DNA from: Bacillus pseudomycoides
GTDB lineage: Bacteria; Bacillota; Bacilli; Bacillales; Bacillaceae_G
DNA: 64,000 nt
Direction: 5' to 3'
Assembly (NCBI RefSeq): GCF_002551005.1
Contig: NZ_NVOY01000001.1
Location: 133,888-197,887 of the forward strand
Positions 8,366 through 17,740 of this stretch are shown piece after piece. Both the position numbers and the translations under genes were made by a program. Position 1 is the stretch's first letter. Each line of letters begins with the position of its first letter. A model generated the notes under the pieces. That model made no database searches. It had not been told where the DNA came from and saw only the letters and a program-made list of their open reading frames with translations.

Positions 8366-8857
8366 TCAATATCCTTCTGTTTGACGTTGATGATTTACTT
8401 CATTTTTATCTACATACGCTTTCTCAATCTCTTCTTGTTCAAAATCAAGCGCTTGTCCTAAACGAAGATAGCTCGTAAACAATTCAATGTAATTTGTAAT
8501 AGATGGCTGCTCATTAAAGCGAATTGCTTTCGCATATACATCTAAGAAAATTTCTACTTGCGTTTTATTTGTTAGTGCACATTTATAAAACAAGAAATTT
8601 TTATCAATTCCCAAATCGATTCCAATAGATAAAATAAAATGCAGCCCATCTACGTATTCTTCTAGTACAACTTGACGCTCAGATGCTGGCTTGTTACTCC
8701 AATATTTAAAGCAGCGTGTTTCATTTGCAAGTTCACCAATTTCCACAAGAAGTGCTAGCATTTTTTCTTTTAATAATTTTTTCGGTTCTAAATTATGTTC
8801 TTTCGTAATACGATCATCTAATTCTTTTTGTAGTTTAAATAATTGTAGTAAATCCAA
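8366..8857 (-). CDS. Dimeric all-alpha dUTP diphosphatase (MazG-like superfamily)
   Basis: This 163-aa helical protein has the paired acidic motifs EIGELANE and EYVDGLHF, which bind Mg in the dimeric dUTPase/MazG fold. It hydrolyses dUTP to dUMP and pyrophosphate, keeping uracil out of DNA. The reading frame opens with TTG at 8875, but that codon overlaps the ribosome site AAGGAGG; the TTG at 8857 (MDLLQLFKLQ) has 8-nt spacing and is preferred. A perfect inverted repeat lies immediately upstream (8873-8900). Confidence 0.8.
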   Translation of the reverse strand: MDLLQLFKLQKELDDRITKEHNLEPKKLLKEKMLALLVEIGELANETRCFKYWSNKPASERQVVLEEYVDGLHFILSIGIDLGIDKNFLFYKCALTNKTQVEIFLDVYAKAIRFNEQPSITNYIELFTSYLRLGQALDFEQEEIEKAYVDKNEVNHQRQTEGY

Positions 8858-8872
8858 AACGTATTCCTCCTT

Positions 8873-8900
8873 CAATATCGAATAAGCTTACTCGATATTG
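8873..8900. promoter_or_regulatory. Inverted repeat ahead of the dUTPase gene
   Basis: CAATATCGA-(10 nt)-TCGATATTG is a perfect 9-bp palindrome arm pair. It lies just upstream of the AAGGAGG of the dUTPase gene, where it could be an operator or an mRNA hairpin affecting initiation. No known regulator is recognised. Confidence 0.4.
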
Positions 8901-9026
8901 CTCCATTCTAATGGTAAATATAAACAAATAACCTAGTTATATTCTTACATTATAACAGCGCTAGTTTCGTGTGGAAAGACAAGATTGTCTAAAGTCAAGT
9001 TCCCATGTTGCAGTATATTTCATGCA

Positions 9027-9073
9027 AATAAACATAAAAAGCCAGAGAACCTCTCCGACTTTTTATGTTTATT
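9027..9073 (-). terminator. Terminator downstream of adhP
   Basis: AATAAACATAAAAAG and CTTTTTATGTTTATT enclose an inner AGAG...CTCT hairpin, giving a long stem just after the stop of the minus-strand alcohol dehydrogenase. Confidence 0.75.
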
Positions 9074-9099
9074 CTTCTATATTATTGTATCTTTTATTC

Positions 9100-10116
9100 T
9101 CACTTTGTCATATCTAATACAACACGCCCATTAATCTTTCCTTCTTTCATTTCAGCAAATACATCGTTAATTTCATGAAGGTGACGCGTTTCAATGATTA
9201 CTTTTACTTTTCCTTCCGCTGCAAATTGCAGTGCTTCTTGTAAATCTTTACGAGTCCCAACAATGGAACCAACAATCTTTACAGCATTTAACACTGTATC
9301 AAAAATTGGTACTTCCATCATTTCCGGCGGTAAACCAACTGCAACACATGCTCCGCCTCGGCGCACCGCACGGTAAGCTTGGTCAAATGCAGGCTTCGAC
9401 ACAGCTGTACAAATAGAAGCATGTACACCATTTACTTGTTCATGAATCCATAGCGCTGCATCCTCTTTTAACGGATTTACCACTAAATCTGCCCCTAATT
9501 CTTTTGCGAGTTCAAGCTTTTCATCAACTGTATCCACAGCTACAACGTGTAATCCCATTGCTTTTGCATATTGTACTGCTAAGTGTCCAAGTCCGCCAAT
9601 TCCAAAAATAGCAACCCACTGTCCAGGTTTTGCTTCCGATACTTTTAGCGCTTTATATGTTGTAACACCTGCACAAAAGAGCGGTGCAGCGTCAATAAAG
9701 CTTAAACTCTCAGGCACTTGCATGACATAATCCGCTGCCGCAACGCAATATTCCGCATAACCGCCATCAACAGAATAACCAGCGTTATGTTGATCTAAGC
9801 AAAGTGTTTCTCTTCCTGTTAAACAGTATTCACAATGGCCACATGCTGAATATAGCCATGGAATCCCAACACGATCACCAACTTTTAAATGTGTAACACC
9901 TTCGCCAACTTCTTCAATCACCCCAACACCTTCATGTCCTGGAATTAATGGAAGCTTCGGCTTTACTGGCCAATCACCGTGCGCTGCATGCAAGTCAGTA
10001 TGACAAACGCCGCATGCGTGAATATGTACAAGTACTTGATTTGGACCTGCTTTCGGTTTTGGTACATCCTTAACCTCTAATTGTTCTTTAAATTGGTTTA
10101 CAACAGCCGCTTTCAA
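9100..10116 (-). CDS. adhP: Zinc-dependent alcohol dehydrogenase AdhP
   Basis: This 338-aa enzyme belongs to the medium-chain Zn alcohol dehydrogenase family. Catalytic zinc ligands are in [15 protein letters not shown] (Cys, then His in PGHEGVGVI) and a later Cys. The structural zinc site is [15 protein letters not shown]. The Rossmann motif is [14 protein letters not shown], and [11 protein letters not shown] suggests NAD preference. It interconverts primary alcohols such as ethanol with aldehydes. The start is TTG at 10116, 7 nt after AGGAGG. It is monocistronic and sits between the dUTPase and rplT, an insertion relative to the B. subtilis order. Confidence 0.92.
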   Translation of the reverse strand: MKAAVVNQFKEQLEVKDVPKPKAGPNQVLVHIHACGVCHTDLHAAHGDWPVKPKLPLIPGHEGVGVIEEVGEGVTHLKVGDRVGIPWLYSACGHCEYCLTGRETLCLDQHNAGYSVDGGYAEYCVAAADYVMQVPESLSFIDAAPLFCAGVTTYKALKVSEAKPGQWVAIFGIGGLGHLAVQYAKAMGLHVVAVDTVDEKLELAKELGADLVVNPLKEDAALWIHEQVNGVHASICTAVSKPAFDQAYRAVRRGGACVAVGLPPEMMEVPIFDTVLNAVKIVGSIVGTRKDLQEALQFAAEGKVKVIIETRHLHEINDVFAEMKEGKINGRVVLDMTK

Positions 10117-10258
10117 ATGAATTCCTCCTTCAACCCGCTTTTTGGAAAAGTTTTCATTTCCATATTAAAGCATTTTTATTTACCAAAGAGGAACTTTTTT
10201 GGTTATTATTTGAAATTTTTATGAATAATAGGATTTATTCTTTCATGATAAATAATAA

Positions 10259-10289
10259 AAAAATCCTTAGGAACAATGTCCTAAGGATT
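10259..10289 (-). terminator. Terminator of the infC-rpmI-rplT operon
   Basis: AATCCTTAGGA-acaatg-TCCTAAGGATT is a perfect 11-bp stem, followed on the minus strand by TTTTTTT. Confidence 0.9.
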
Positions 10290-10298
10290 CTTGATTAA

Positions 10299-10658
10299 TT
10301 ACTTGTTTAAAGCAGTTTTAGCAGCTGTTGCTAATTCAGCGAAAGCTTTTGCGTCATGAACAGCTAGGTCAGCAAGCATTTTGCGGTTTACTTCGATACC
10401 AGCAAGCTTAAGACCATTCATTAAACGGCTGTAAGAAAGACCGTTCATACGAGCAGCTGCGTTAATACGAGTGATCCATAATTTACGGAAGTCACGTTTC
10501 TTTTGACGACGGTCACGGAACGCATACATTAAAGATTTCATTACTTGTTGGTTAGCAACTTTGTATAATGTATGTTTAGAACCGTAGTAACCTTTTGCTA
10601 ATTTAATAATTTTTTTACGACGTTGACGAGTAACCGTACCACCTTTTACTCTTGGCAT
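10299..10658 (-). CDS. rplT: 50S ribosomal protein L20
   Basis: This 119-aa protein opens [19 protein letters not shown], the basic N-terminal tail of L20, followed by the [11 protein letters not shown] and [11 protein letters not shown] segments. Length and sequence fit bL20 exactly. It binds 23S rRNA early in 50S assembly and in Bacillus also represses its own operon through the infC leader. It is the last gene of infC-rpmI-rplT, with a good ribosome site (GGAGG) and a terminator directly after. Confidence 0.98.
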   Translation of the reverse strand: MPRVKGGTVTRQRRKKIIKLAKGYYGSKHTLYKVANQQVMKSLMYAFRDRRQKKRDFRKLWITRINAAARMNGLSYSRLMNGLKLAGIEVNRKMLADLAVHDAKAFAELATAAKTALNK

Positions 10659-10698
10659 ATTATTTCCCTCCTAGATATCTATCTGAACAAAATATGAA

Positions 10699-10896
10699 TT
10701 ACATGTTGTCAAGCATTTGACGAATACGTTTGAAGTCACCAGCGCTTACTACACCAGCTTTACGTAATTTACGTTTAGCTTTTGTAGATTTGTTAGCGAA
10801 TAAGTGGCTTGTGTAAGCGTGAGAACGCTTTAGTTTACCAGATCCTGTTTTTTTGAAACGCTTTGCAGCGCCGCGGTGAGTTTTCTGTTTAGGCAT
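10699..10896 (-). CDS. rpmI: 50S ribosomal protein L35
   Basis: This 65-residue basic protein opens [20 protein letters not shown] and ends [14 protein letters not shown], the standard bL35 sequence. It is the middle gene of infC-rpmI-rplT, 21 nt after infC, with AGGAGG upstream. Expression is expected to follow the L20-controlled leader upstream of infC. Confidence 0.98.
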   Translation of the reverse strand: MPKQKTHRGAAKRFKKTGSGKLKRSHAYTSHLFANKSTKAKRKLRKAGVVSAGDFKRIRQMLDNM

Positions 10897-10917
10897 AGTG
10901 ATTTCCTCCTCTATTTA

Positions 10918-11433
10918 TTACTTATCATTTTTCGGTGCTAAAACTAAGAACATACTGCGTCCTTCCATTTTTGGCTTAGATTCAATTGTACTAACTTCAG
11001 CACAAGCTTCAGAGAAGCGATCTAAAACACGTTGACCGATTTCTTTATGAGTAATAGCACGACCTTTAAAGCGAATAGACGCTTTAACTTTGTCGCCTTT
11101 CTCCAAGAATTTAATAGCATTGCGAAGTTTTGTGTTAAAGTCATGTTCATCAATTGTTGGACTTAAACGAACTTCTTTCATACTAATGATTTTTTGATTT
11201 TTACGCTGCTCTTTTTCTTTCTTTTGTTGCTCAAAGCGGAATTTTCCGTAGTCCATAATACGGCATACTGGTGGTTTCGCATTTGGAGCAACTAATACTA
11301 AATCAAGATTTACGTTTGCAGCCAGATCTAATGCTTCTTGACGAGACTTAATTCCAAGTTGATCACCATTTGCACCAACTAAACGTACTTCACGTGCACG
11401 AATTTGCTCGTTAATCATCATGTCCTTGCTAAT
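10918..11433 (-). CDS. infC: Translation initiation factor IF-3, starting at AUU
   Basis: This 171-aa protein includes [19 protein letters not shown] in the N-domain, [20 protein letters not shown] in the linker and [14 protein letters not shown] plus LVLAPKND in the C-domain, all diagnostic of IF-3. The open frame extends upstream to 11505, but that part overlaps the leader terminator. The expected residues [10 protein letters not shown] begin at an ATT codon (11431-11433) placed 8 nt after TTGGAGGT. A rare AUU/AUA start is the known self-limiting device of infC, since IF-3 discriminates against it. Confidence 0.95.
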   Translation of the reverse strand: MSKDMMINEQIRAREVRLVGANGDQLGIKSRQEALDLAANVNLDLVLVAPNAKPPVCRIMDYGKFRFEQQKKEKEQRKNQKIISMKEVRLSPTIDEHDFNTKLRNAIKFLEKGDKVKASIRFKGRAITHKEIGQRVLDRFSEACAEVSTIESKPKMEGRSMFLVLAPKNDK

Positions 11434-11624
11434 AGTAAGCCACCTCCAAGGTTTTATGGGAATACGTTTTGGGAAGGAAGAACCCAAACAAAAAAGTGCG
11501 GGCATACAACACCCACACTTATAATATCTCTAGTAAGAAATACTTACCTGTCAACTGCTTTCGCGTCAATCAGGTGAGAAGCGGGTGCTTCTACTTGTTC
11601 CACAAATCCGTATTCTATTATCCT
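11434..11624 (-). ncRNA. L20-type leader of infC-rpmI-rplT with terminator
   Basis: The roughly 190-nt untranslated leader runs from the promoter at 11630-11658 to the infC AUU. It ends with the hairpin AAGTGTGGGTG...GCCCGCACTT followed by TTTTTTG (11490-11520), and upstream holds complementary blocks around CACCTGATTGACGCGAAAGC. This is the position and layout of the Firmicute L20 leader, in which L20 binding favours early termination. The identification rests on position and recall, not on a covariance model. Confidence 0.8.
11490..11520 (-). terminator. Attenuator terminator in the infC leader
   Basis: On the minus strand AAGTGTGGGTG-ttgtat-GCCCGCACTT is followed by a T run, about 57 nt upstream of the infC start. 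Confidence 0.85.
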
Positions 11625-11629
11625 TGATG

Positions 11630-11658
11630 ATTTTACCATAGGACATAATGCATGTCAA
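11630..11658 (-). promoter_or_regulatory. Sigma-A promoter of infC-rpmI-rplT
   Basis: TTGACA (11653-11658), a 17-nt spacer and TAAAAT (11630-11635) on the minus strand give a near-consensus SigA promoter directly upstream of the L20 leader. Confidence 0.85.
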
Positions 11659-11771
11659 GAAGCTCTACTTCTTAAGTAACAACAAAAAATATTGTAACAA
11701 ACAAAATGAATACATGCAACATTTTTTTATACAAAGTAGTCTTTGGTTCTTATTACCAACTATAAGCGTAC

Positions 11772-11801
11772 AAAAAAAGCCGCGGACGAACCGCGACTTT
11801 T
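11772..11801 (-). terminator. Terminator after thrS
   Basis: The hairpin AAAAAGTCGCGG-ttcgtc-CGCGGCTTTTTTT on the minus strand begins next to the thrS stop. Confidence 0.88.
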
Positions 11802-11803
11802 TC

Positions 11804-13735
11804 TTATCGTTTTCCTTCAACTTTAATTAAGTCAATGAAAGCATCTAATGAGATTGTTTCTGATTTTTGTTCACCATATTTACGTACGTTTACACCAGTT
11901 TCAGCAACTTCATTGTCACCTACTACAAGCATATACGGAATTTTTTGCATTTGTGCCTCGCGGATCTTGTAACCAATTTTCTCATCACGAGTATCCACTT
12001 CAACACGAATACCAGCACGTTGCAATTCTTCTTGTACTTTCTTCGCGTAGTCTAAATGTACTTGCGGAGAAACTGGAATTACTTGTACTTGAACCGGCGC
12101 TAACCATGTTGGGAATGCACCTTTGTACTCTTCAATTAAGAAGGCAACAAAGCGTTCCATAGTTGATACAACACCGCGGTGAATAACAACTGGGCGATGA
12201 TGTTTACCATCTTCACCGATGTAAGTTAACTCAAAGCGTTCTGGAAGTAAGAAGTCTAATTGTACAGTTGAAAGTGTTTCGTCTTTTCCAAGCGCAGTAC
12301 GAACTTGCACGTCAAGTTTTGGACCGTAGAATGCCGCTTCACCTTCTGCTTCATAATACTCAAGACCCATTTCATCCATAGCTTCTTTTAACATTGATTG
12401 TGCTTTTTCCCACATTTCATCGTCATCATAATACTTTTTAGTATCTTCTGGATCACGATAAGATAAACGGAATGAATAATTTTCCAAATCGAAGTCTTTG
12501 TATACCTCTAAAGTTAAGTTTACAACGCGTTTTAACTCTTCTTTAATTTGATCTGGACGAACGAAAATGTGTGCATCATTTAAAGTCATCCCGCGTACAC
12601 GTTGTAATCCAGATAGCGCACCAGACATTTCATAACGGTGCATTGTTCCAAGCTCCGCAATACGGATTGGTAACTCACGGTAGCTGTGGATATCGTTTTT
12701 GTACACCATCATATGGTGAGGGCAGTTCATCGGACGAAGTACTAATTCTTCATTATCCATTTCCATTGATGGGAACATGCCGTCTCGGTAGTGATTCCAG
12801 TGACCAGAAGTTTCATAAAGGTCTCGGCTTCCTAATACTGGAGTGTATACGTGGTCATATCCTAAACTTACTTCTTTATCAACAATGTAACGCTCGATAA
12901 TACGGCGGATTGTTGCACCTTTTGGTAACCAAAGCGGTAAGCCTTGTCCTACTTTTTGGCTATTTGTGAATAATTTTAACTCTTTACCTAATTTACGATG
13001 GTCACGCTCTTTCGCTTCTTCAAGCATACGTAAGTGCTCATCTAATTCTGCTTTTTTCACGAATGCAGTACCGTAAATACGTTGTAACATTTTGTTATCG
13101 CTATCGCCGCGCCAGTAAGCACCTGCCACGCTTAACAATTTAAACACTTTAATTTTCCCTGTAGACGGAAGGTGAATACCGCGGCAAAGGTCGAAGAATT
13201 CTCCTTGTTCATAAATTGAAATAACCGCATCTTCTGGAAGATCGTTAATTAATTCTAATTTTAGTTCATCGCCAATTTCTTCATAACGACGAAGTGCTTC
13301 CGCACGCGGTACTTCATGACGAACGATTTCTAAGTTCTCGTTCACAATCTTTTGCATTTCTTTTTCGATTTTTGGGAAATCTTCAACTGTAATCGCTTCT
13401 TCCATATCGATATCATAGTAGAAGCCGTTTTCAATTACAGGCCCAATTCCAAGCTTCACATCTTTATATAAACGCTTTAATGCTTGCGCTAATAAGTGAG
13501 CTGTTGAATGGCGTAAAATGTATAGCCCATCTTCAGAATCTAATGTAATGATAGAAATTGCACCATCTTGCTCAATCGGTGTAAGTAGGTCTACCATTTC
13601 CTCATTTAATTTCCCTGCAATCGCTTTTTTCTTTAAGCCAGGGCTAATAGAAGCAGCAATGTCTTCAGTTGTTGTTCCTTTTGGAAATTCCTTCACAGCT
13701 CCGTCTGGAAATGTAATTTTTACTACATCTGCCAT
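11804..13735 (-). CDS. thrS: Threonyl-tRNA synthetase
   Basis: This 643-aa class II synthetase has an N-terminal TGS domain ([16 protein letters not shown]), the editing domain with [15 protein letters not shown], and catalytic motifs [11 protein letters not shown] (zinc Cys), [21 protein letters not shown] (motif 2) and [12 protein letters not shown] (motif 3), followed by an anticodon-binding domain. It attaches Thr to tRNA-Thr in the cytoplasm. A T-box leader upstream couples its synthesis to uncharged tRNA-Thr. Length and domains are complete. Confidence 0.97.
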   Translation of the reverse strand: MADVVKITFPDGAVKEFPKGTTTEDIAASISPGLKKKAIAGKLNEEMVDLLTPIEQDGAISIITLDSEDGLYILRHSTAHLLAQALKRLYKDVKLGIGPVIENGFYYDIDMEEAITVEDFPKIEKEMQKIVNENLEIVRHEVPRAEALRRYEEIGDELKLELINDLPEDAVISIYEQGEFFDLCRGIHLPSTGKIKVFKLLSVAGAYWRGDSDNKMLQRIYGTAFVKKAELDEHLRMLEEAKERDHRKLGKELKLFTNSQKVGQGLPLWLPKGATIRRIIERYIVDKEVSLGYDHVYTPVLGSRDLYETSGHWNHYRDGMFPSMEMDNEELVLRPMNCPHHMMVYKNDIHSYRELPIRIAELGTMHRYEMSGALSGLQRVRGMTLNDAHIFVRPDQIKEELKRVVNLTLEVYKDFDLENYSFRLSYRDPEDTKKYYDDDEMWEKAQSMLKEAMDEMGLEYYEAEGEAAFYGPKLDVQVRTALGKDETLSTVQLDFLLPERFELTYIGEDGKHHRPVVIHRGVVSTMERFVAFLIEEYKGAFPTWLAPVQVQVIPVSPQVHLDYAKKVQEELQRAGIRVEVDTRDEKIGYKIREAQMQKIPYMLVVGDNEVAETGVNVRKYGEQKSETISLDAFIDLIKVEGKR

Positions 13736-13765
13736 CTTTCGTCACTCCTTTTTCATAGTCAAAAT

Positions 13766-14005
13766 AAAAAACACCCATCCCTATAAAAAGGGACGAGTGT
13801 TGAATTCGCGGTTCCACCCTTGTTCCAGCTAACACATTGTTAACTGCTCAAGTTCATGATAACGGCACTTGCCGTCAGCAATTACTAGACATTCGTTCAC
13901 TGCTGAAGTTCAGAGGTGGTAAGTAATAATCTCGTATTAAGAAGCTCACAGCCTAAGGCTTCTCTCTCTGGGAATCGTAGATAACTACTCATGTCCTCAT
14001 CGTAA
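13766..14005 (-). ncRNA. T-box riboswitch leader of thrS
   Basis: On the minus strand the leader contains the T-box core GGGTGGAACCGCGAATTC (13802-13820) and the terminator AACACTCGTCCC-tttttata-GGGATGGGTGTT followed by TTTTTTA (13766-13801). A long stem I region starts near 14005. T-boxes pair with uncharged tRNA and then form an antiterminator. The specifier codon is probably an ACC in TTACCACC near 13920, but I could not fold stem I with certainty. Confidence 0.92.
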
Positions 14006-14044
14006 CATTTTGATGTATTTTCGTGTATGTACGTAATTATATGC

Positions 14045-14926
14045 TCAAAAATTTAGAAAATCAAGAGCGTTCCCTCTATTTTTAAATTTTGTCACATTCT
14101 TTTCAAATTCATGAAGCGCATATAACTGCACTCTCTCTTGAAATACATTTTGAATCGTTACAATCATATTATGATCTTGTTCTTTCGCATACAGATGAAT
14201 TTTTTTAGGCGCGATTGACAGAAGCGGTGCCATAACATTCGGATCAATGTATAAATCTTTTTGAGAGAGTAATTCTTCTTCTATATATTGAACAAGTTTT
14301 TCTTGTTTTAAACGTCGCCCCTTTTCATCATAAAAAATACAACTATCATTAAACACAAGATGCAAGCAAGATAAACGTGATTTTCGAATGCTTACTTGTT
14401 GGCGAAGTGTTTCTACGAACATTTGATACTCTTGTTCTAACTTATATTCATCGATCGCCATCTCCGCCGTTCGATATAAAAATTCATTGTACTTTCTCAA
14501 GCGAAAACGAATATATGCTCCAAACGAAAAAGACATTGTATCATGCATCCAGCCTTGCAAAGAAGAAAGCACCAATTCTTTCTCTCTTTCCTTCGAAGGT
14601 GCATCTATTAATCCTTTTCGTTTCCCTTTTAAAATAGAATGAGCCATATGTAAAATTTGGTTTCGTTCTTCTCGCTCTTCATAATAAAATTTATCTTTTA
14701 AAATCGCGCTTATCCATTCATCTTGTTTTGTATTGATAATATATTGCATAAATACAGGAATAACCACTTTATCAATATATTGCGACTCTTGTATTGGTAT
14801 ATGAACAATTACCATTTGTTCGTACAAATAAATGCTTATTTCTTCATATATATGATCTGTCCTTTTTTTAAGCTCTTTATATATAACAATAGCGTCATTT
14901 TTTTCTTCGAAGCAGATTTCAATCAC
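14045..14926 (-). CDS. ytxC: Putative sporulation protein YtxC
   Basis: This 293-aa protein lies between thrS and dnaI, the place of ytxC in Bacillus, and contains the YtxC-like segments LQGWMHDTMSFSFGAYIRFRLR and DEYKLEQEYQMFVETLR. No catalytic motif is visible. It is known from the family only as a sporulation-associated protein of unknown biochemical role. The GTG at 14926 (VIEICFEEKN) is chosen because GGGGGG lies 6 nt upstream; the longer open frame to 14995 has no ribosome site. Confidence 0.85.
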   Translation of the reverse strand: MIEICFEEKNDAIVIYKELKKRTDHIYEEISIYLYEQMVIVHIPIQESQYIDKVVIPVFMQYIINTKQDEWISAILKDKFYYEEREERNQILHMAHSILKGKRKGLIDAPSKEREKELVLSSLQGWMHDTMSFSFGAYIRFRLRKYNEFLYRTAEMAIDEYKLEQEYQMFVETLRQQVSIRKSRLSCLHLVFNDSCIFYDEKGRRLKQEKLVQYIEEELLSQKDLYIDPNVMAPLLSIAPKKIHLYAKEQDHNMIVTIQNVFQERVQLYALHEFEKNVTKFKNRGNALDFLNF

Positions 14927-15075
14927 TTTTGTCCCCCCTTTTATAATTCTTGCTATTTCCATATATATTAGGGGAATGTACAAAAAATGATACAAGCTAG
15001 CACGAATTTTTCATATTCATAAGCTATTTTTATTGTATAATTTTACTAAAAAGGTTTTAAAAGGGGCGATACAAT

Positions 15076-15273
15076 ATATACGAATACAAATTTGTAAAAA
15101 TCGAACTAAAATCCGGTCTAATGGCAACTAAACCAAAAGAAGATTATCAAGCAATTATTACAGAACATGCTAAAGAGGGTTGGCGCTTCGTCCAAATTTT
15201 CGCCCCTAGCACAGCAGGAACTGGATTTGCTGCATATTTCGAACTTATTTTCGAACGAAAACAAACAGTATAA
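15076..15273 (+). CDS. DUF4177 domain protein with an apparent AUA start
   Basis: The frame reads [20 protein letters not shown], then [15 protein letters not shown] and [11 protein letters not shown], the compact DUF4177 fold of about 65 aa. AAAAGGGGCG lies about 8 nt before an ATA at 15076, exactly where the family's start Met is expected. No ATG, GTG or TTG occurs in frame until Met16 (15121), which would delete the first beta strand and has no ribosome site. So either AUA initiates here or the start has been lost. Its function is unknown. A bidirectional terminator follows. Confidence 0.7.
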   Translation: MYEYKFVKIELKSGLMATKPKEDYQAIITEHAKEGWRFVQIFAPSTAGTGFAAYFELIFERKQTV

Positions 15274-15276
15274 AAA

Positions 15277-15303
15277 AAAGAGCAAGCTCACTGCTTGCTC
15301 TTT
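15277..15303. terminator. Bidirectional terminator between the DUF4177 gene and dnaI
   Basis: AAAGAGCAAGC-tcact-GCTTGCTCTTT is a perfect 11-bp stem that reaches the dnaI stop codon. Confidence 0.92.
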
Positions 15304-16240
15304 ACGTATGCCTACGGTTTTTTCCGCCAATCGGAATCGGCTTTGCTAAATATTTAATACGCTCCATAATGCGAGCTGCTTTCATTTCTTCTTCTTCTCC
15401 GCGCTGTGTATACGTTAAATGATGCTCCAATTGTTTAAAATCAAAGTTAGATGTGAAAAACGTCGGTAAGTTCTCCAGCATACGGAATTGCAAAATCGCT
15501 CCAAGTACATCATCGCGTACAAAACTTGACATCGCTTCCGCACCAATGTCATCTAACATGAGTACCGGAACACGTTTTACCGCATCAATTTTTTCGCTAA
15601 TTGTATTATTCTGCAATGAGCTTTTAATTTCACGCAAAAATTCTGGCAAGTAGACAATCATAGAACTAATTTTGCGTAGTGCTAGTTCATTGGCAATCGC
15701 CCCTAAAAGATATGTTTTCCCTACTCCAAATGACCCATAGAAATATAGCGCCTGCACTTTTTTCCCTAACTCATATTCACTTAAAAATTCATTTGCAGCA
15801 CGAATCGCTTGAATACGCGGCTCTAAATCGGATGGATCTAATTTTTCCATCGAAGCTTGCAAAATATCACTTGGCATATACACACTTTGAATCAGTTTCT
15901 CATGCTTTTTCCGTTCATCATAAGCCACTTTTCTTACGCAGCGATCGTATTGAATATCAATCATCTTCCCTTGAATAATAAGCTTCGGTTCGTATCCTTG
16001 AATCATGTTTTTACATGATTCTAAGTTTGGGCAATCTTTACATCCAACGCTTTGCCCAATGTACTCATATAGCTTCACAAGGCTGCGCTCAACCATCGAC
16101 ATTGTTACTTCGCCTTGATGTTCTTCTATAAATGCTTTCACACGTGGATGCGCCATTACCTCTTCTTTTAATACTTCATATCTATTCTTAAAATTTTCAT
16201 TTTGCATTAACTTCGCAAATGTATTTTGAATTGGTTCCAT
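15302..16240 (-). CDS. dnaI: Primosomal protein DnaI (helicase loader)
   Basis: This 312-aa AAA+ ATPase has an N-terminal helicase-binding domain with zinc ligands (CKDCPNLESC), then Walker A YGSFGVGKTYL, Walker B PVLMLDDIGAE and sensor motif FFTSNFDF. It loads the replicative helicase onto DNA together with DnaB and DnaD at oriC and at stalled forks. It follows dnaB by 29 nt in the conserved nrdR-dnaB-dnaI-ytxC order. The full length is present. Confidence 0.96.
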   Translation of the reverse strand: MEPIQNTFAKLMQNENFKNRYEVLKEEVMAHPRVKAFIEEHQGEVTMSMVERSLVKLYEYIGQSVGCKDCPNLESCKNMIQGYEPKLIIQGKMIDIQYDRCVRKVAYDERKKHEKLIQSVYMPSDILQASMEKLDPSDLEPRIQAIRAANEFLSEYELGKKVQALYFYGSFGVGKTYLLGAIANELALRKISSMIVYLPEFLREIKSSLQNNTISEKIDAVKRVPVLMLDDIGAEAMSSFVRDDVLGAILQFRMLENLPTFFTSNFDFKQLEHHLTYTQRGEEEEMKAARIMERIKYLAKPIPIGGKNRRHT

Positions 16241-16269
16241 TTCTTCACCTCAAAAGGAGCTCGCCTCTG

Positions 16270-17658
16270 TTAGTTTCGCTTATATTTTTTCAGCTCTTCC
16301 TCTAACTTTTTACGCTCTTCTTCTAATTTTCCCTGCTCTTCACTACGATGTGATGGCTCGCTATCTTCTGTTTGTTCCTTTAACCAGTCTGGTACAAGTT
16401 CTTTACGAACCGTTTTCTTCGTTGTCTTTCCTTTTTTCTTTGTTTCTGCCCATTCTTGATATTGACGATTTTCCTCTTTCGCAAGACCCATCGCTTCCGT
16501 TACGGTTGTAATTTTTTTACGGGCCCAGTGTCCGGCAATTTTCTCTACATACGATTTCGCCAACTTCATATCAGAACGAAGCATTACATAATAAATAAGT
16601 ACATTTACAACACCTGGCGTTAACTTCTGCTTCAACATAACATCTTCAATAATTTGCAAATCAGCCTTCGTCGGCTCAGCCCCGCCCGAAATTTCTTTTA
16701 ATAACTCTCTTGGTGAAATTTCCTCTAGCTGTTTAATGAGCATCTCTTCTTGTGTTGTCGGTTCTTTCTCCTTCATCGTCCGCGCATGCAATGGCTGCGT
16801 CCGCTCACTAAACTTAGGAAGCGCCTGTCCATTCTCAAATTGGTACCAATCACGCGCACCTTTTCGCAATCGTTCCATATCAATTGTATTATGCTCCGTA
16901 ACAGCACCAAGAACAATATTTTGCATGGATAACGGATCAATACCGTATACGTAAGCTAATATAAGCACACATTCACGCATTTGATCCGTAATTGCTTTGC
17001 GCGGCACAAGCGCTGATAATCCTTCTACAAATAATGAAAAATCAAAGAAATCATTCCAAATTTGAGGTACATTCCCCTCTGCTCTGCTCGGCATTACAGT
17101 TGTGTTTGGTATAAGCAGTTCTTCCTTTGCATGCTCAACTTGTCCTGGATTAAAAGAACCAAACACATCATTAAAGGATCGTGTTGCATTTTCATATGAA
17201 GCAAAGTCAAATTCTTCTTCTAAGAAATACTGCTTTACTTGATTATATTTCGCCTTGCTTAGGCGGTTATATAAAAAAATACTTAATACAATATCATCAA
17301 AAAACTGTTTTGGCATAAGCGGTGGCTGTAACTCATAAATAAACATGCGAATATCTTTTTCCTTTTTCACATACACATTTAAAAGTCCTATCGCCTCTAG
17401 TTTTAGACGTTCTTCATAAATATCCGGGAGCTGCATTTGCATTGTTACCATAATAGAATGGTGTGTATTTTCTTTTCCAAATAAACGGTCCTGCTCTAAC
17501 TCTCCCCACAATGTCATATATAGGCTAAAAGCTTTACTGCCAATTAGCGGTTGATATAACATTGTCAGCACTTTACGATCATAGTTGCTGAGCAGCCCTC
17601 TTGCACTTACTTTATAACGGTCAATTGGCAACAGTTCCATCCATAACTGTCTTTCCAT
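16270..17658 (-). CDS. dnaB: Replication initiation and membrane attachment protein DnaB
   Basis: This 462-aa Firmicute DnaB (not the helicase) begins with a winged-helix DnaB/DnaD N-domain (LSNYDRKVLTMLYQPLIG), continues with DnaD-like C-terminal domains (GVVNVLIYYVMLRSDMKLAK) and ends in a highly charged Lys/Glu tail. It acts with DnaD to prepare DNA for helicase loading by DnaI, encoded directly downstream. The length is close to that of the B. subtilis protein (472 aa). Confidence 0.95.
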   Translation of the reverse strand: MERQLWMELLPIDRYKVSARGLLSNYDRKVLTMLYQPLIGSKAFSLYMTLWGELEQDRLFGKENTHHSIMVTMQMQLPDIYEERLKLEAIGLLNVYVKKEKDIRMFIYELQPPLMPKQFFDDIVLSIFLYNRLSKAKYNQVKQYFLEEEFDFASYENATRSFNDVFGSFNPGQVEHAKEELLIPNTTVMPSRAEGNVPQIWNDFFDFSLFVEGLSALVPRKAITDQMRECVLILAYVYGIDPLSMQNIVLGAVTEHNTIDMERLRKGARDWYQFENGQALPKFSERTQPLHARTMKEKEPTTQEEMLIKQLEEISPRELLKEISGGAEPTKADLQIIEDVMLKQKLTPGVVNVLIYYVMLRSDMKLAKSYVEKIAGHWARKKITTVTEAMGLAKEENRQYQEWAETKKKGKTTKKTVRKELVPDWLKEQTEDSEPSHRSEEQGKLEEERKKLEEELKKYKRN

Positions 17659-17706
17659 CCTTGCAAATCCTTTCTGTCATCCATTCTTATTATCATTATG
17701 AGTGAA

Positions 17707-17740
17707 AAAAGAGCTAATAGCTTACGCTTCTAGCTCTTTT
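17707..17740 (-). terminator. Terminator between nrdR and dnaB
   Basis: AAAAGAGCTA and TAGCTCTTTT form a 10-bp stem directly after the nrdR stop, with a T run on the minus strand. dnaB transcription must read through it or start anew. Confidence 0.8.
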
